A DNA stretch of 64,000 bases from an uncultured Rhizobiaceae group bacterium (GTDB lineage Bacteria > Pseudomonadota > Alphaproteobacteria > Rhizobiales > Rhizobiaceae). The stretch lies in the NCBI GenBank assembly GCA_938010435.1, contig CALLUS010000005.1, positions 186,001-250,000 of the forward strand, written 5' to 3'. The position numbers and the translations under genes are program-made. This document shows, in pieces, positions 47,316 through 57,120 of the stretch; the first letter of the stretch is position 1; each line of letters begins with the position of its first letter. The notes below the pieces were generated by a model. That model ran no database searches. It was given only the letters and a program-made list of their open reading frames with translations, and had not been told where the DNA came from.

Positions 47316-47573
47316 CTACTTCAACGCACCACTCATGAACAAGGCGGCTAAATCTTCGGCATTTGGTTTGGTCGATTTTTCAAGAACGCGCGTTTCTTGT
47401 CGCCCGGCAGATATTTTACCAGCAGCAATGTCAGATGCTTCTATCATTGCCATTTCAAGAAGATAGGTCAGCATATCGCAATTGTTGCTCATACTCATGG
47501 TCCTCATTTCCATAAGCATCGTCTCAATATAGTGCGCAGTTGCACATGTTGTGTCGCCTGACTGTGAAGCCAT
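47316..47573 (-). CDS. Small hypothetical protein (85 aa)
   Basis: I do not recognise a named family. The 85-residue product has a central SNNCDMLTYLLEMAMIEASDIAAG helix and a Lys-rich middle. GGAG 9 bp upstream of the ATG at 47573 supports the start. It converges on dprA with a 4-bp gap. The upstream interval 47574-47847 (about 270 bp, shared with topA) is AT-rich and holds a 7-bp inverted repeat. Confidence 0.62.
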   Translation of the reverse strand: MASQSGDTTCATAHYIETMLMEMRTMSMSNNCDMLTYLLEMAMIEASDIAAGKISAGRQETRVLEKSTKPNAEDLAALFMSGALK

Positions 47574-47636
47574 TCATCTGATCTCCAGAAAGAGAGCCCC
47601 CTACAGGCCCGTCGCAGCCGCCCTGATGATCTTTTG

Positions 47637-47655
47637 TGTTCACGGGCAGTGAACA
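47637..47655. promoter_or_regulatory. Perfect inverted repeat in the topA upstream interval
   Basis: TGTTCAC and GTGAACA around GGGCA form a perfect 7-bp dyad with a 5-bp spacer. It lies 64 bp before the small minus-strand gene and 193 bp before topA. The size suits a dimeric regulator. The spacing differs from the LexA GAAC-N7-GAAC box. Confidence 0.4.
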
Positions 47656-47847
47656 GGAGAAACATAAACTTATAACCATTTAGTGCAACAAAAAATTACA
47701 CACTATTTGGTTGTATTGATGTAAATACCACATATTTGGATAAAATTTAGCACCTGAATGGCCTTCATACGCCCAATATATTTGCGTTTCTGAAATAAGG
47801 GCCTTATGTGAGCCGCCTGCTAACATCATTACGGTCTCGTATCTTCC

Positions 47848-50484
47848 ATGAAATTGGTCATCGTCGAATCTCCAGCCAAAGCAAAAACAATCAACAAATA
47901 TCTGGGGTCAGATTATAAAGTCTTGGCATCCTACGGTCACGTGCGCGATTTGCCCGCAAAAGATGGTTCGGTATTACCGGATGAAGACTTTGCCATGTCT
48001 TGGAATATCGATGCGCGTGCAAAACCACGCATGTCGGACATCACCAAAGCAGCAAAAGAATCTGACAGCATCATTCTCGCGACCGACCCCGACCGCGAGG
48101 GAGAAGCCATCTCTTGGCATGTGTTGCAGGTATTGAGCGACAAGAAAATTTTGAAGGACAAACACGTAGAACGTGTTGTGTTCAATGCGATTACCAAAAA
48201 ATCAATTCTAGAAGCCATGGAAAACCCGCGTGAGATCGATGAGCCGTTGGTTCATGCATATCTTGCACGCCGGGCACTTGATTATCTCGTTGGATTTAAC
48301 CTCTCGCCCGTACTTTGGCGCAAATTGCCAGGCGCCCGTTCTGCTGGGCGTGTCCAATCAGTTGCTTTGCGACTCGTTTGTGAGCGTGAAAACGAAATAG
48401 AACGCTTCAAACCGGAAGAATATTGGACCATTGGCGGTGAATTCAAAAACAGTGCCGGTTCTGATTTCGAAGCACGTCTGACCAGTTTTGAAGGTGAAAA
48501 ACTGCAACGCCTTGATGTAAAGACCGAAGAACAGGCCAGCACCATCAAACGGATGTTGATGAAATCTGACTTTAAAGTTCAGTCTGTTGAAGCCAAGCCG
48601 GTTACCCGCAACCCGTATGCACCATTCACTACTTCAACGATGCAACAGGAAGCCTCTTCCAAACTTGGCTTTTCTGCTTCACGTACCATGCAGACCGCCC
48701 AACGCCTCTATGAAGGTATCGACCTTGGTGGCGAAACTGTAGGCCTGATCACTTATATGCGTACTGATGGTGTTCAAATGGCTCCAGAAGCTATCGATGA
48801 AACACGCAAAGTGATTGGTGAGAGCTTTGGTGCAATTTATCTACCTGACAAAGCACGCGTCTATCAATCAAAAGCCAAGAATGCTCAGGAAGCCCACGAA
48901 GCCGTGCGACCCACATCTTTGGCGCGTCATCCGAAAGAAGTTGCATCCAAACTCGATGATGATCAGCGCAAACTTTATGAATTGATTTGGAAACGCGCGA
49001 TCGCCAGTCAAATGGCATCCGCAAAAATCGAACGTACCGCCGCTGAATTGGAAGCCCGTCACGACGGACAAGTGGCCACCATGCGCGCCAACGGCTCTGT
49101 CGTGAAGTTCGATGGTTTTCTGTCTGTTTATGGCGACGCTGCCAAAAAAGGCGATGATGACGATAAGCGTTTAGTGCCTTTGAGTGAAGGGGAAACGATT
49201 TCACGCGAGGTGATCAACTCAAGCCAACACTTCACTGAGCCGCCTGCCCGTTTCTCTGAAGCGTCTCTCATCAAAAAGATGGAAGAGCTCGGCATTGGTC
49301 GCCCATCCACTTACGCATCCACATTGGCGACCTTGGAAGCTCGTGAATATATCACCATCGACAAACGCCGCCTGATTCCGCAGGCCAAAGGTCGTTTGGT
49401 GACATCGTTCCTGGAAAACTTCTTCAACCGCTATGTGGAATACGATTTTACTGCCGGCCTTGAAGACAAGCTTGACCGCATTTCTGCTGGCGATTTGCAA
49501 TGGAAAGATGTTTTGCGAGATTTTTGGACAGAATTCTCATCTCATGTGGCGGATACAAAAGATCTACGGATCACCGAAGTCCTCGACACGTTAAATGAAG
49601 CTCTTGGTCCACTCGCCTTCCCTGAAAAAGAAGACGGAGGTGACCCACGCTTATGCCCAACTTGTTCTGAAGGACAATTGAGCCTGAAGGTTGGCAAATT
49701 TGGTGCGTTTATCGGTTGTTCTAACTATCCCGATTGCAAATTCACACGCCAATTGGGCGCGGAAGGTTTGGAACAATCTGAACAAATCGCCAATGATGGG
49801 CCAATAGTCCTCGGCGTTGACCCTGACAGCAGTGAAGAAATCAAACTGATGGTTGGTCGCTTTGGTCCCTACGTTCAGCGCGGCGAAGGCAAAGAAGGCA
49901 AAAATGCCAGCATTCCGAAAAGCTGGGACGTAACCACAGTGGATTTTGAAAAAGCACTGCGTTTGCTGGAACTGCCGCGCACAGTCGGCGCACATCCCGA
50001 AACTCAAAAAGACATTGTCGCCCGTTTTGCCCGCTACGGCCCAGTGCTGCAGCATGATGGAAAATATGCAGGTTTGGAATCAGACGATGATGTGTTTGAA
50101 ATCGGCCTTAACCGCGCTGTTACAGTGTTGGCGGAAGCCAAGCCAAGTCGTGCCCGTGGAGCTGCCAGCCTGAAGGACTTAGGCGAACACCCAGAGTTCG
50201 GCGGACCTGTATCTGTGAAAGACGGTCGTTTCGGCCCGTATGTGAACCACGGCAAAATTAACGCCACCATTCCAAAAGACCGCGATCCGCAGTCTATTGA
50301 GATGGCAGAAGCAGTTACACTCATTGCTGCCCGCGCTGAAAAAACAGGGAAGAAGCCTGTTAAAAAGAAAGCAGTAGCCAAGAAAAAGCCTGCCGCGAAG
50401 AAAAAAGCTCCAGCTAAAAAGAAAACTCCGGCCAAAAAAGCGGCAACTAAAAAACCCGCAGCCAAGAAAAAAGAGGCTGAATAA
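47848..50484 (+). CDS. topA: DNA topoisomerase I
   Basis: Relaxes negative supercoils. The 878-residue protein has the Toprim domain (MKLVIVESPAKAKTINKYLG and ATDPDREGEAISWH), the active-site tyrosine in GLITYMRTDGV, one complete four-cysteine zinc motif (LCPTCSEGQLSLKVGKFGAFIGCSNYPDC) and degenerate repeats further on (VGRFGPYVQRG, VKDGRFGPYVNHG). The last 45 residues are Lys/Ala/Pro-rich, a histone H1-like tail. The ATG at 47848 has no strong ribosome-binding site. rnr follows 71 bp later. Confidence 0.97.
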   Translation: MKLVIVESPAKAKTINKYLGSDYKVLASYGHVRDLPAKDGSVLPDEDFAMSWNIDARAKPRMSDITKAAKESDSIILATDPDREGEAISWHVLQVLSDKKILKDKHVERVVFNAITKKSILEAMENPREIDEPLVHAYLARRALDYLVGFNLSPVLWRKLPGARSAGRVQSVALRLVCERENEIERFKPEEYWTIGGEFKNSAGSDFEARLTSFEGEKLQRLDVKTEEQASTIKRMLMKSDFKVQSVEAKPVTRNPYAPFTTSTMQQEASSKLGFSASRTMQTAQRLYEGIDLGGETVGLITYMRTDGVQMAPEAIDETRKVIGESFGAIYLPDKARVYQSKAKNAQEAHEAVRPTSLARHPKEVASKLDDDQRKLYELIWKRAIASQMASAKIERTAAELEARHDGQVATMRANGSVVKFDGFLSVYGDAAKKGDDDDKRLVPLSEGETISREVINSSQHFTEPPARFSEASLIKKMEELGIGRPSTYASTLATLEAREYITIDKRRLIPQAKGRLVTSFLENFFNRYVEYDFTAGLEDKLDRISAGDLQWKDVLRDFWTEFSSHVADTKDLRITEVLDTLNEALGPLAFPEKEDGGDPRLCPTCSEGQLSLKVGKFGAFIGCSNYPDCKFTRQLGAEGLEQSEQIANDGPIVLGVDPDSSEEIKLMVGRFGPYVQRGEGKEGKNASIPKSWDVTTVDFEKALRLLELPRTVGAHPETQKDIVARFARYGPVLQHDGKYAGLESDDDVFEIGLNRAVTVLAEAKPSRARGAASLKDLGEHPEFGGPVSVKDGRFGPYVNHGKINATIPKDRDPQSIEMAEAVTLIAARAEKTGKKPVKKKAVAKKKPAAKKKAPAKKKTPAKKAATKKPAAKKKEAE

Positions 50485-50555
50485 TTCACAATCTGCCCTT
50501 TTGGCCAATGAGGCCTCTTACTCTGGGTGCAGACACCAACCTGAAAGCACCTTAA

Positions 50556-52850
50556 GTGGCAAAATCCGTACGTCCAGCCGATAAAAACAAAGGCAAGCCC
50601 TCGCATTTGCCAAGTAAAGAAACCGTTTTGAAATTTCTGGAAGAAAATCGGGATATGAGCGGCAAGCGCGAAGTCGCGCGTGCTTTTGGCCTTAAAGGCC
50701 AGCAAAAAATTGCTCTTAAGTCTATGTTGAGAGAACTTGAGGGCGACGGGTTGATCAAAAAGCGTGGCAAGCGCTTCGCCAAACCCGGCTCACTACCCAA
50801 TGTGACAGTACTCGACATCACCGCCCGAGATCGCGAAGGCGGCCTTCTGGCACGCCCTGTGGAGTGGGACGAAGAGACGGATGGCAAAATTCCTGTCGTC
50901 AGTATTGTCAATCACCCCCGTTCAAAGTCTCCCACCGCTGGTGTGGGCGATCGCATCTTGGCGCGGATCAATATGCCACCAAAGGGATCTCCCCGCGGCA
51001 AAGTGATGAAAGTGTTAGACCGTCAACGGGGTACAACACTTGGTGTGTTGCGTATGGACGCGAAACCGGACAATGGGTTCGTCGCACGCATTGAACCCAC
51101 CAATCGTAAACAAGGCGAGTTGATGGTGCACGAGAAAAATCTTGGTAGCGCCAAACCGGGCGATTTGGTGGAAGTCTCCACCGTCGGCAACAAAGTTCAC
51201 GGTTTACAACAAGCAAAGGTCGAAAAGGTCATCGGTGACATGAACACCGAAAAAGCCATTTCGCTCATTGCGCTCCACGAACACAATATTCCAACCACGT
51301 TTCCAGAAGAAGTTATCCAGCAAGCGGAGCAAGCTGGTGAAGCTGACATGAAGGCACGTGAAGATTGGCGCAATATGTCGCTAATCACAATTGATCCGGC
51401 AGATGCCAAAGATCATGACGACGCGATTTACGCATATCCGGACGACGAACCAACAAACGAAGGGGGTGTGATTGCCGTTGTAGCGATTGCAGACGTCTCC
51501 TGGTACGTGCGCCCCACATCAGCAATGGACAAAGAAGCGCAACTGCGCGGCAACTCGGTCTACTTTCCCGACCGTGTCGTTCCAATGTTGCCAGAACGAA
51601 TCTCAACAGATTTATGTTCCTTGAAAGAGAAAGTCGATCGCCCTGCTCTCGCCGTACGCATGACGTTTGCCGCTGATGGGCGAAAACTGCGCCATACGTT
51701 CCATCGCATCATGATGAATTCCCATGTGCGTTTGGCCTACACAGAGGCACAAGACGCGATTGACGGGAAAGATGCGCCACGAGCCGAACCTTGGCTTGAA
51801 AACGTTCTAAAGCCCCTCTGGGCCGCTTATGAGGTTCTCAAGCGTGGCCGCGACTTCCGCCAACCACTCGAATTAGACATGCCAGAGCGTAAAATATTGC
51901 TGAACGAGAATGGCGGTGTCGATCACGTTGTCGTTCCACCACGTCTTGATGCTCATAAATTGGTCGAAGAATTTATGATCCAAGCAAACGTGGCTGCGGC
52001 TGAAACGTTAGAAAAACGCAAACAACCGTTGATCTATCGCATTCACGATCAACCGTCCTTGGCCAAGCTGGAAAGCCTGCGTGATTTCCTGAAATCAATG
52101 TCCATTCCATTGGCAAAATCAGGACAATTGAAACCTGCAAGCTTCAATGGAATTTTGGAACAGGTGAAAGACAACGACAACGAAGAGCTGGTTAATCAGG
52201 TTGTTTTGAGGTCTCAAAGTCAGGCCGAGTACAACCCAACCAATATCGGTCACTTTGGTCTCAACTTGAAAAAATATGCACACTTTACGTCCCCCATCCG
52301 CAGATATGCGGATTTGATCGTGCATCGTGCATTGGTGGGATCATTGTCGATGGGCGATGGTGGCATATCTCCACAAGAAGAAGAACGGCTGGATGTGATC
52401 GCGCAAGAGATATCCGACACAGAACGTCGTGCCATGATGGCGGAACGGCAAACCGTTGATCGCTTGATCGCAACCCACATGTCGACCCAAATAGGGGCGC
52501 AATTTGCCGGGCGCATCAATGGCGTGACGCGCGCAGGTTTGTTTGTCACCTTGAACGAAACAGGCGCAGACGGGTTTATTCCAATCTCGCTTCTTGGTGA
52601 TGACTATTTTGTGTTTGATGAGACAAATCGCTCCGTGACGGGCGAACGCACAAATCTTATGTATCAAATGGGCGACTTGGTTGATGTTAAACTGGTCGAG
52701 GCTGCACCCGTTGCAGGTGCGTTACGATTTGAGATGTTGAGCGAGGGCCGCGAATCAAAAGGACTACCGCGCTCCAAACGCAGCAGACCTGCGTCTCCTT
52801 CAGGGCGACCAAGACGAACGAAACGCTCAAACAAGTTTGGCAAACGATAG
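50556..52850 (+). CDS. rnr: Ribonuclease R
   Basis: A 3'-5' exoribonuclease that degrades structured RNA. The 764-residue protein begins with a winged-helix domain, then cold-shock domains, the RNB catalytic domain with TIDPADAKDHDDAIYA (four Asp ligands for Mg) and HFTSPIRRYADLIVHRAL, an S1 domain (GRINGVTRAGLFVTLNETGADGF) and a basic tail of about 35 residues. It uses a GTG start at 50556. DUF983 follows 8 bp later, so rnr and the next two genes likely form an operon. Confidence 0.97.
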   Translation: MAKSVRPADKNKGKPSHLPSKETVLKFLEENRDMSGKREVARAFGLKGQQKIALKSMLRELEGDGLIKKRGKRFAKPGSLPNVTVLDITARDREGGLLARPVEWDEETDGKIPVVSIVNHPRSKSPTAGVGDRILARINMPPKGSPRGKVMKVLDRQRGTTLGVLRMDAKPDNGFVARIEPTNRKQGELMVHEKNLGSAKPGDLVEVSTVGNKVHGLQQAKVEKVIGDMNTEKAISLIALHEHNIPTTFPEEVIQQAEQAGEADMKAREDWRNMSLITIDPADAKDHDDAIYAYPDDEPTNEGGVIAVVAIADVSWYVRPTSAMDKEAQLRGNSVYFPDRVVPMLPERISTDLCSLKEKVDRPALAVRMTFAADGRKLRHTFHRIMMNSHVRLAYTEAQDAIDGKDAPRAEPWLENVLKPLWAAYEVLKRGRDFRQPLELDMPERKILLNENGGVDHVVVPPRLDAHKLVEEFMIQANVAAAETLEKRKQPLIYRIHDQPSLAKLESLRDFLKSMSIPLAKSGQLKPASFNGILEQVKDNDNEELVNQVVLRSQSQAEYNPTNIGHFGLNLKKYAHFTSPIRRYADLIVHRALVGSLSMGDGGISPQEEERLDVIAQEISDTERRAMMAERQTVDRLIATHMSTQIGAQFAGRINGVTRAGLFVTLNETGADGFIPISLLGDDYFVFDETNRSVTGERTNLMYQMGDLVDVKLVEAAPVAGALRFEMLSEGRESKGLPRSKRSRPASPSGRPRRTKRSNKFGKR

Positions 52851-52858
52851 GACTAGCA

Positions 52859-53266
52859 ATGAGTGGTGTGAAAATTCTGACCGACATTGAACAGCCAAAG
52901 CGTGCTGTTCGCCCCGCAATCATTAAAGGCATCAAATGTAAATGCCCCAATTGCGGTGAAGGTGCCATGTTCGGCAAATGGCTGAAGGTCACACCTGAAT
53001 GCAGTGTGTGCGGCGAAGAACTGCACCACGAAGAAGCGCAAGATTTTCCCCCTTACATCACCATCACAATTGTTGGCCACATCATCGTCACACTACTAAT
53101 GGTCGTTGAAGCCAGAACAGACTGGTCACTAGCCACCCATTTATTAGTGTGGATTCCCATGGCAACTGTTTTGACTTTGGCCTTGATGCAACCCGTCAAA
53201 GGTGGCGTAGTGGGTATGCAATGGGCTGTTCGAATGTTCGGCTTTGGCGGAGAAAAAGAAGCGTGA
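52859..53266 (+). CDS. DUF983 family membrane protein
   Basis: A 135-residue protein with an N-terminal zinc-binding segment KCKCPNCGEGAMFGKWLKVTPECSVCGEEL (four cysteines, split here by citing parts CPNC and CSVC) followed by two transmembrane helices. DUF983 is common in alphaproteobacteria, often next to rnr; its function is unknown. The ATG at 52859 follows rnr by 8 bp and the stop overlaps the NUDIX start. Confidence 0.9.
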   Translation: MSGVKILTDIEQPKRAVRPAIIKGIKCKCPNCGEGAMFGKWLKVTPECSVCGEELHHEEAQDFPPYITITIVGHIIVTLLMVVEARTDWSLATHLLVWIPMATVLTLALMQPVKGGVVGMQWAVRMFGFGGEKEA

Positions 53267-54036
53267 ACAAAAAGACAGGCATGAAAAGCGGGATGACCCG
53301 CGATGAGATCGAAGAAGCGGGTGCAAGAGACGGTTCCATACGCAGCCCCAACATGCCGCCAAAGGATGCTTCAACTCTAATCATTCTCGATGGTGAAGGA
53401 CCAAACGCGAAAATGCTCATGGGCCGCCGTCATGAAGGTCATAAATTTATGCCAGGCCTATTTGTATTCCCCGGTGGCCGGGTTGATCGTTTTGATGGGT
53501 CTGTTGCCTCAAACAATGAACTGCATCCAATCATCGAAGATAAAATTGTTCGCACCCTGCGTGGCAAACCAAGCCGCCGTCGTGCCCGCGCTTTGGCCTT
53601 GGCTTCCCTTCGCGAAACCTATGAGGAAGCAGGTCTTCTGTTGGGCAAAAAAGACGATGCAGGTTTTGAAGCGAAACACGAAGACTGGAAAGCCTTCTCA
53701 AGCCTTGGCGTCACACCTACGCTGGATCACCTTCGTTTGGTGGCCCGCGCGATTACACCACCGGGCCGCACCAGACGTTTTGATGCATGGTTCTTTGCGA
53801 CTCAAGTTGAACATATTGCCCACCGTTTGCCAGAAGGAACCGGCCCATCGGGAGAACTTCAAGATCTCCATTGGCTCTCCATAGATGATGCCATGGATTT
53901 GGAATTGCCGATGATCACCGTCACAGTTTTAAAGGAACTAAAAGAGCGGCTGACGCGAGATCCAAAATTACTTCCGGAGACAGATCTGCCGTTCTTCCAT
54001 CTCCGAGGAAAGACATTTCAGCGGGATATGATTTGA
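53263..54036 (+). CDS. NUDIX hydrolase
   Basis: A 257-residue hydrolase of nucleoside diphosphate derivatives. The Nudix box is interrupted: FPGGRVDRFDG precedes an insertion, then ASLRETYEEAGLLLG supplies the REXXEE residues that bind Mg. I propose a GTG start at 53263 overlapping the DUF983 stop (GTGA), with GGAG upstream. An ATG at 53281 is an alternative. The substrate is not predictable; relatives with such an insertion are grouped with CoA or GDP-sugar pyrophosphatases without firm assignment. Confidence 0.86.
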   Translation: MNKKTGMKSGMTRDEIEEAGARDGSIRSPNMPPKDASTLIILDGEGPNAKMLMGRRHEGHKFMPGLFVFPGGRVDRFDGSVASNNELHPIIEDKIVRTLRGKPSRRRARALALASLRETYEEAGLLLGKKDDAGFEAKHEDWKAFSSLGVTPTLDHLRLVARAITPPGRTRRFDAWFFATQVEHIAHRLPEGTGPSGELQDLHWLSIDDAMDLELPMITVTVLKELKERLTRDPKLLPETDLPFFHLRGKTFQRDMI

Positions 54037-54065
54037 AGCAACTGCTCTCAGAGTAGCAGGCCTCC

Positions 54066-54839
54066 TTAAGCGGCTCTTTCAGGAGTGCCTTCTTTAGCGC
54101 CGGTAATGTAAGAGACGACATCCTGTCCATCTGTATTTTTGGCATCGAGATTTGCAACGATTCGCCCACGGCGGAATACGACAATCCGATCGACCAGATC
54201 AAAAACTTGCCGCATATTGTGACTGATCAGAATGAGTGGCTCTCCCCGTTCTTTCATATTGCGGATAATGTTTTCTACTTGTACGGTTTCCTGCACACCC
54301 AACGCGGCAGTTGGTTCATCCATAATTGTCAATTTGGAAGGAAAGGTCGCAGTGCGGGCAATCGCAACACATTGACGTTGACCACCCGACATATTGCGAA
54401 TGGAGTTTGCCAGATTTGGAATTTTCACGCCTGTACGCTTCAAACCTTCCTCTGTTGCTTTGCGCATTGCCCGATTATCGAGCGGAGAGAACGGCCCCAG
54501 ATTGAAAAGCCTTTTCTCTCGCCCCAAAAACAGATTTGACGGTACATCCAGATCATCTGCCAACGCCAAAGTCTGAAAGACTGTTTCAATGCCTGCTTCC
54601 CGTGCCGCAATAGGGCCATTGAAATGGGTCTCTTCACCACCGAAGACGATTGTGCCTCTTGTGCGTTGCTCAACGGCTGTTATTTGCCGCACAAATGTGG
54701 ACTTTCCAGCACCATTGTCGCCCATGATCGCCACATGTTCGCCCTGACGGATTTCGAAGTCGGCGTCAGTGAGGGCATGTACACCACCATAGTGCTTCGT
54801 CAGGCCAATCGTTTGAAGAATAACATCATTGTTGCTCAT
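54066..54839 (-). CDS. Sugar/polyol ABC importer, ATP-binding protein
   Basis: A 257-residue ABC ATPase with a single cassette: Walker A GDNGAGKST, signature MSGGQRQCVAIAR and Walker B KLTIMDEPTAAL. The Q-loop region reads VFQTLALADDLDVPSNLFLG. Most ribose-type (CUT2) ATPases have two cassettes; the single-domain form recalls FrcA-like proteins. It is the last gene of the operon, 18 bp after the permease. Energy for uptake would come from two copies. Confidence 0.92.
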   Translation of the reverse strand: MSNNDVILQTIGLTKHYGGVHALTDADFEIRQGEHVAIMGDNGAGKSTFVRQITAVEQRTRGTIVFGGEETHFNGPIAAREAGIETVFQTLALADDLDVPSNLFLGREKRLFNLGPFSPLDNRAMRKATEEGLKRTGVKIPNLANSIRNMSGGQRQCVAIARTATFPSKLTIMDEPTAALGVQETVQVENIIRNMKERGEPLILISHNMRQVFDLVDRIVVFRRGRIVANLDAKNTDGQDVVSYITGAKEGTPERAA

Positions 54840-54857
54840 CTTTTATTTCCCCTAGCC

Positions 54858-55937
54858 CTATCTGCTTGAACTGTTCTGACGCCATTGATCCAGAACAACG
54901 GCGCTTATGATAATCGTACCCATAGCCATAAGCTGGTAAAATGCATCGAGTTTGACGTAAGTGAAACCCGACTGAATAACTCCAAAAACACAAGCACCAA
55001 GAACGGTTCCGATGATCGATCCCCGTCCACCCGTAAGGCTGACACCGCCGATGACGGCCATCGCAATGGCAAACAACTCGTAAAATTGCCCCATGCCAGA
55101 CTGCGCAGTCAGGTTTTTAGAGGACAAAACAATAGCGGCCGTTGCTGCCAACATGGAGGCGATAACATAGACCAGCACTTTATGACGTTTGATATTAATC
55201 CCGGACATGCGGGCGGCATCTTCGTTGGAGCCAATTGCATAGGTGTGTTTGCCGTAAACCGTATATTTCAAGATGAAATGAAATATGAAAGCCAAACCTC
55301 CAAACCAGACAACAGGCATCATGCCAGAACCCAGTGAAGCAAAACTATCTGTTGGAAACGAAACTGGTTTGCCTCGTGTCCACCATTGAGCGATACCACG
55401 GCAGATTAAAAACATACCCAAAGTCGCAATAAATGGCGGGATGCGCGTATAAGCAATCAGCCCCCCGTTTATCGCACCTATAAATGCGCCGAATGCTAGC
55501 CCCACCAATATAGGAATCATAACAGGCAGGTCGAATGCCCACTCCCCGAACACAGCTTTCGGATTGGGATTCCCATTGACCAATTCGGTTTGAGCAAATG
55601 ACATCACCACCATCGCAGCCGCACCGACCAATGGTCCGGATGATAAATCAATTCCGCCCAGAATAATAACTTGGGTAACACCGAGAGAAATGATGCCGAT
55701 AATCGCCACTTGAAGAATCATAATCTTCAACCGGGCCATGTTCAAAATTGTACCATCGCGGTTAGTGTTGAAGTCAAACAGCATGGATTGACCCTTCATA
55801 TAGGGCAACAATTGTCCTGCAACTTCAAACAGACAAACAATGACGATAAGTGCAAAAAAGATATTCAGTTCGTTAGGCCACGAGCGTTTCTTACTGTCAA
55901 AACTGACCCCACCAGTACCGTGTGACGTGTCGGCCAT
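54858..55937 (-). CDS. Sugar/polyol ABC importer, permease (RbsC-like)
   Basis: A 359-residue inner-membrane protein with about ten helices, typical of the CUT2 permeases. Key stretches are LGVTQVIILGGIDLSSGPLVG, PPFIATLGMFLICRGIAQWW and AMAVIGGVSLTGGRGSIIGTVLG. Similarity to inositol-type permeases (as I recall them) is stronger than to ribose RbsC, so the substrate may be myo-inositol, but this is not proven. It follows the binding-protein gene after a hairpin. Confidence 0.9.
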   Translation of the reverse strand: MADTSHGTGGVSFDSKKRSWPNELNIFFALIVIVCLFEVAGQLLPYMKGQSMLFDFNTNRDGTILNMARLKIMILQVAIIGIISLGVTQVIILGGIDLSSGPLVGAAAMVVMSFAQTELVNGNPNPKAVFGEWAFDLPVMIPILVGLAFGAFIGAINGGLIAYTRIPPFIATLGMFLICRGIAQWWTRGKPVSFPTDSFASLGSGMMPVVWFGGLAFIFHFILKYTVYGKHTYAIGSNEDAARMSGINIKRHKVLVYVIASMLAATAAIVLSSKNLTAQSGMGQFYELFAIAMAVIGGVSLTGGRGSIIGTVLGACVFGVIQSGFTYVKLDAFYQLMAMGTIIISAVVLDQWRQNSSSR

Positions 55938-56001
55938 TTATGCCTCCCAAATGACGCCGCACACACTCCAGTGTCCGTGCGTAAATTATCCCGCAAACAA
56001 A

Positions 56002-56032
56002 CTTGGGGCAGCACGATCTGCGCTGCCCCAAG
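56002..56032 (-). terminator. Intercistronic hairpin between binding-protein and permease genes
   Basis: CTTGGGGCAGC (56002-56012) pairs perfectly with GCTGCCCCAAG (56022-56032), an 11-bp GC-rich stem with a 9-nt loop. On the minus strand it is followed by TTTGTTTG. It lies 18 bp after the binding-protein stop. Such hairpins commonly raise the level of binding protein over the permease by partial termination or 3'-end protection. Confidence 0.8.
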
Positions 56033-56049
56033 ACTTCGTAAAATTTGGC

Positions 56050-57000
56050 TTATTTAATGAAGTCGCTAATATTGTTTGGAGTCACAAGCTTAAAGGGAAT
56101 GAAAACAGTTTTATCGACGCTTTCACCCTTCGATAGTTTGATTGCAGTGTCGATTGCACCTGCACCCTGACCAGCCAGATCCTGGAAAACCGTGACATCT
56201 AAATCTCCGGCTTGCATGGCAACCAAAGCGTCTGCTGTCGCGTCAACACCACCAACTTCGATGACCTTCATATCAAGTCCGGCAGCCTTCATTGCTTGAA
56301 TGGCACCAATCGCCATCTCATCATTATTGGCCAAAACAAAGTCGAACTCTTCACCGGAAGATAACCAATTCGCCATTAAATCTTGTGCTTTGTCACGAGA
56401 CCATTCAGCGGTTTGTTTGTCGATCACCTTCATGAAATTGCACATATCCATACCGACAACGTCTTCAACGTCTTTTGTACGCTGAACTGCCGCCTGATTA
56501 GAAAGTTGCCCCATCAAGACATAACCTTTAGCGCCACCGGATTTACCTGCAGCACGCAAGTTGCGGCAAACTTGAAAGGCTTCCAATGTGCCCGATTCAA
56601 TTTCATTTGATGCAACAAATGCCTGACCGTCCGGAAGCGTTTCCATATTGATCGGCTGACGGTTCACATAGACCAGTGGAACGCTCGCAGCTGCAGCAGC
56701 TTTTGTCATGGCTTCGGTCGCATTAGTGTCAACCGCGTTGACAATAATCGCATCAACACCTGAAGCGATAAAGTTATTGATTTGATCAAGTTGCTTGGCA
56801 ACATCGTCCTGAGCATCTTCCATTTGGAGATCAACACCCTCAAGTGTTTTGACATGCTCAGTCATACCAGTGCGCATGACAGTAAGACCGTTATCGTCAA
56901 AACGTGCCACTGACACACCAATATTAGCAGCTAGCGCAGATGAAATAGCCGTAGTAGCCATTGCGGCACCCATTGCGAGTGCGATTAGTGTTTTTTTCAT
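56050..57000 (-). CDS. Sugar/polyol ABC importer, periplasmic binding protein
   Basis: A 316-residue binding protein of the ribose/galactose class (Peripla_BP_4). A signal peptide (MKKTLIALAMGAAMATTAIS, ending near ALA) is followed by the two-lobed fold: DDNGLTVMRTGMTEHVKTLE, GVDAIIVNAVDTNATEAM, VPLVYVNRQP, and FDFVLANNDEMAIGAIQAMK, the last a typical ligand-hinge motif. GGAGG is 6 bp before the ATG at 57000. It heads the operon, downstream of a LacI-type operator. Inositol is my best guess for the ligand. Confidence 0.93.
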   Translation of the reverse strand: MKKTLIALAMGAAMATTAISSALAANIGVSVARFDDNGLTVMRTGMTEHVKTLEGVDLQMEDAQDDVAKQLDQINNFIASGVDAIIVNAVDTNATEAMTKAAAAASVPLVYVNRQPINMETLPDGQAFVASNEIESGTLEAFQVCRNLRAAGKSGGAKGYVLMGQLSNQAAVQRTKDVEDVVGMDMCNFMKVIDKQTAEWSRDKAQDLMANWLSSGEEFDFVLANNDEMAIGAIQAMKAAGLDMKVIEVGGVDATADALVAMQAGDLDVTVFQDLAGQGAGAIDTAIKLSKGESVDKTVFIPFKLVTPNNISDFIK

Positions 57001-57120
57001 TTGGTTTCCTCCCCGAAATCGGGACCTTTGAGTTATAAAGTGTCGTCCACGTATCCAACCCGGAGAAAAATTTCCTCTCCGAGTGATACACAGATGTAAA
57101 ATCAAACACACCCCAAACAC

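Noticed and set aside
47637-47655. LexA box upstream of topA
   Set aside because: GTTC and GAAC are inverted with a 9-bp spacer, not the direct repeat GAAC-N7-GAAC seen at dinB.
50034-50705. 223-codon minus-strand ORF over the topA 3' end and rnr start
   Set aside because: It is the antisense of the Lys/Ala tail of topA and the rnr N-terminus. Both sense genes are certain.
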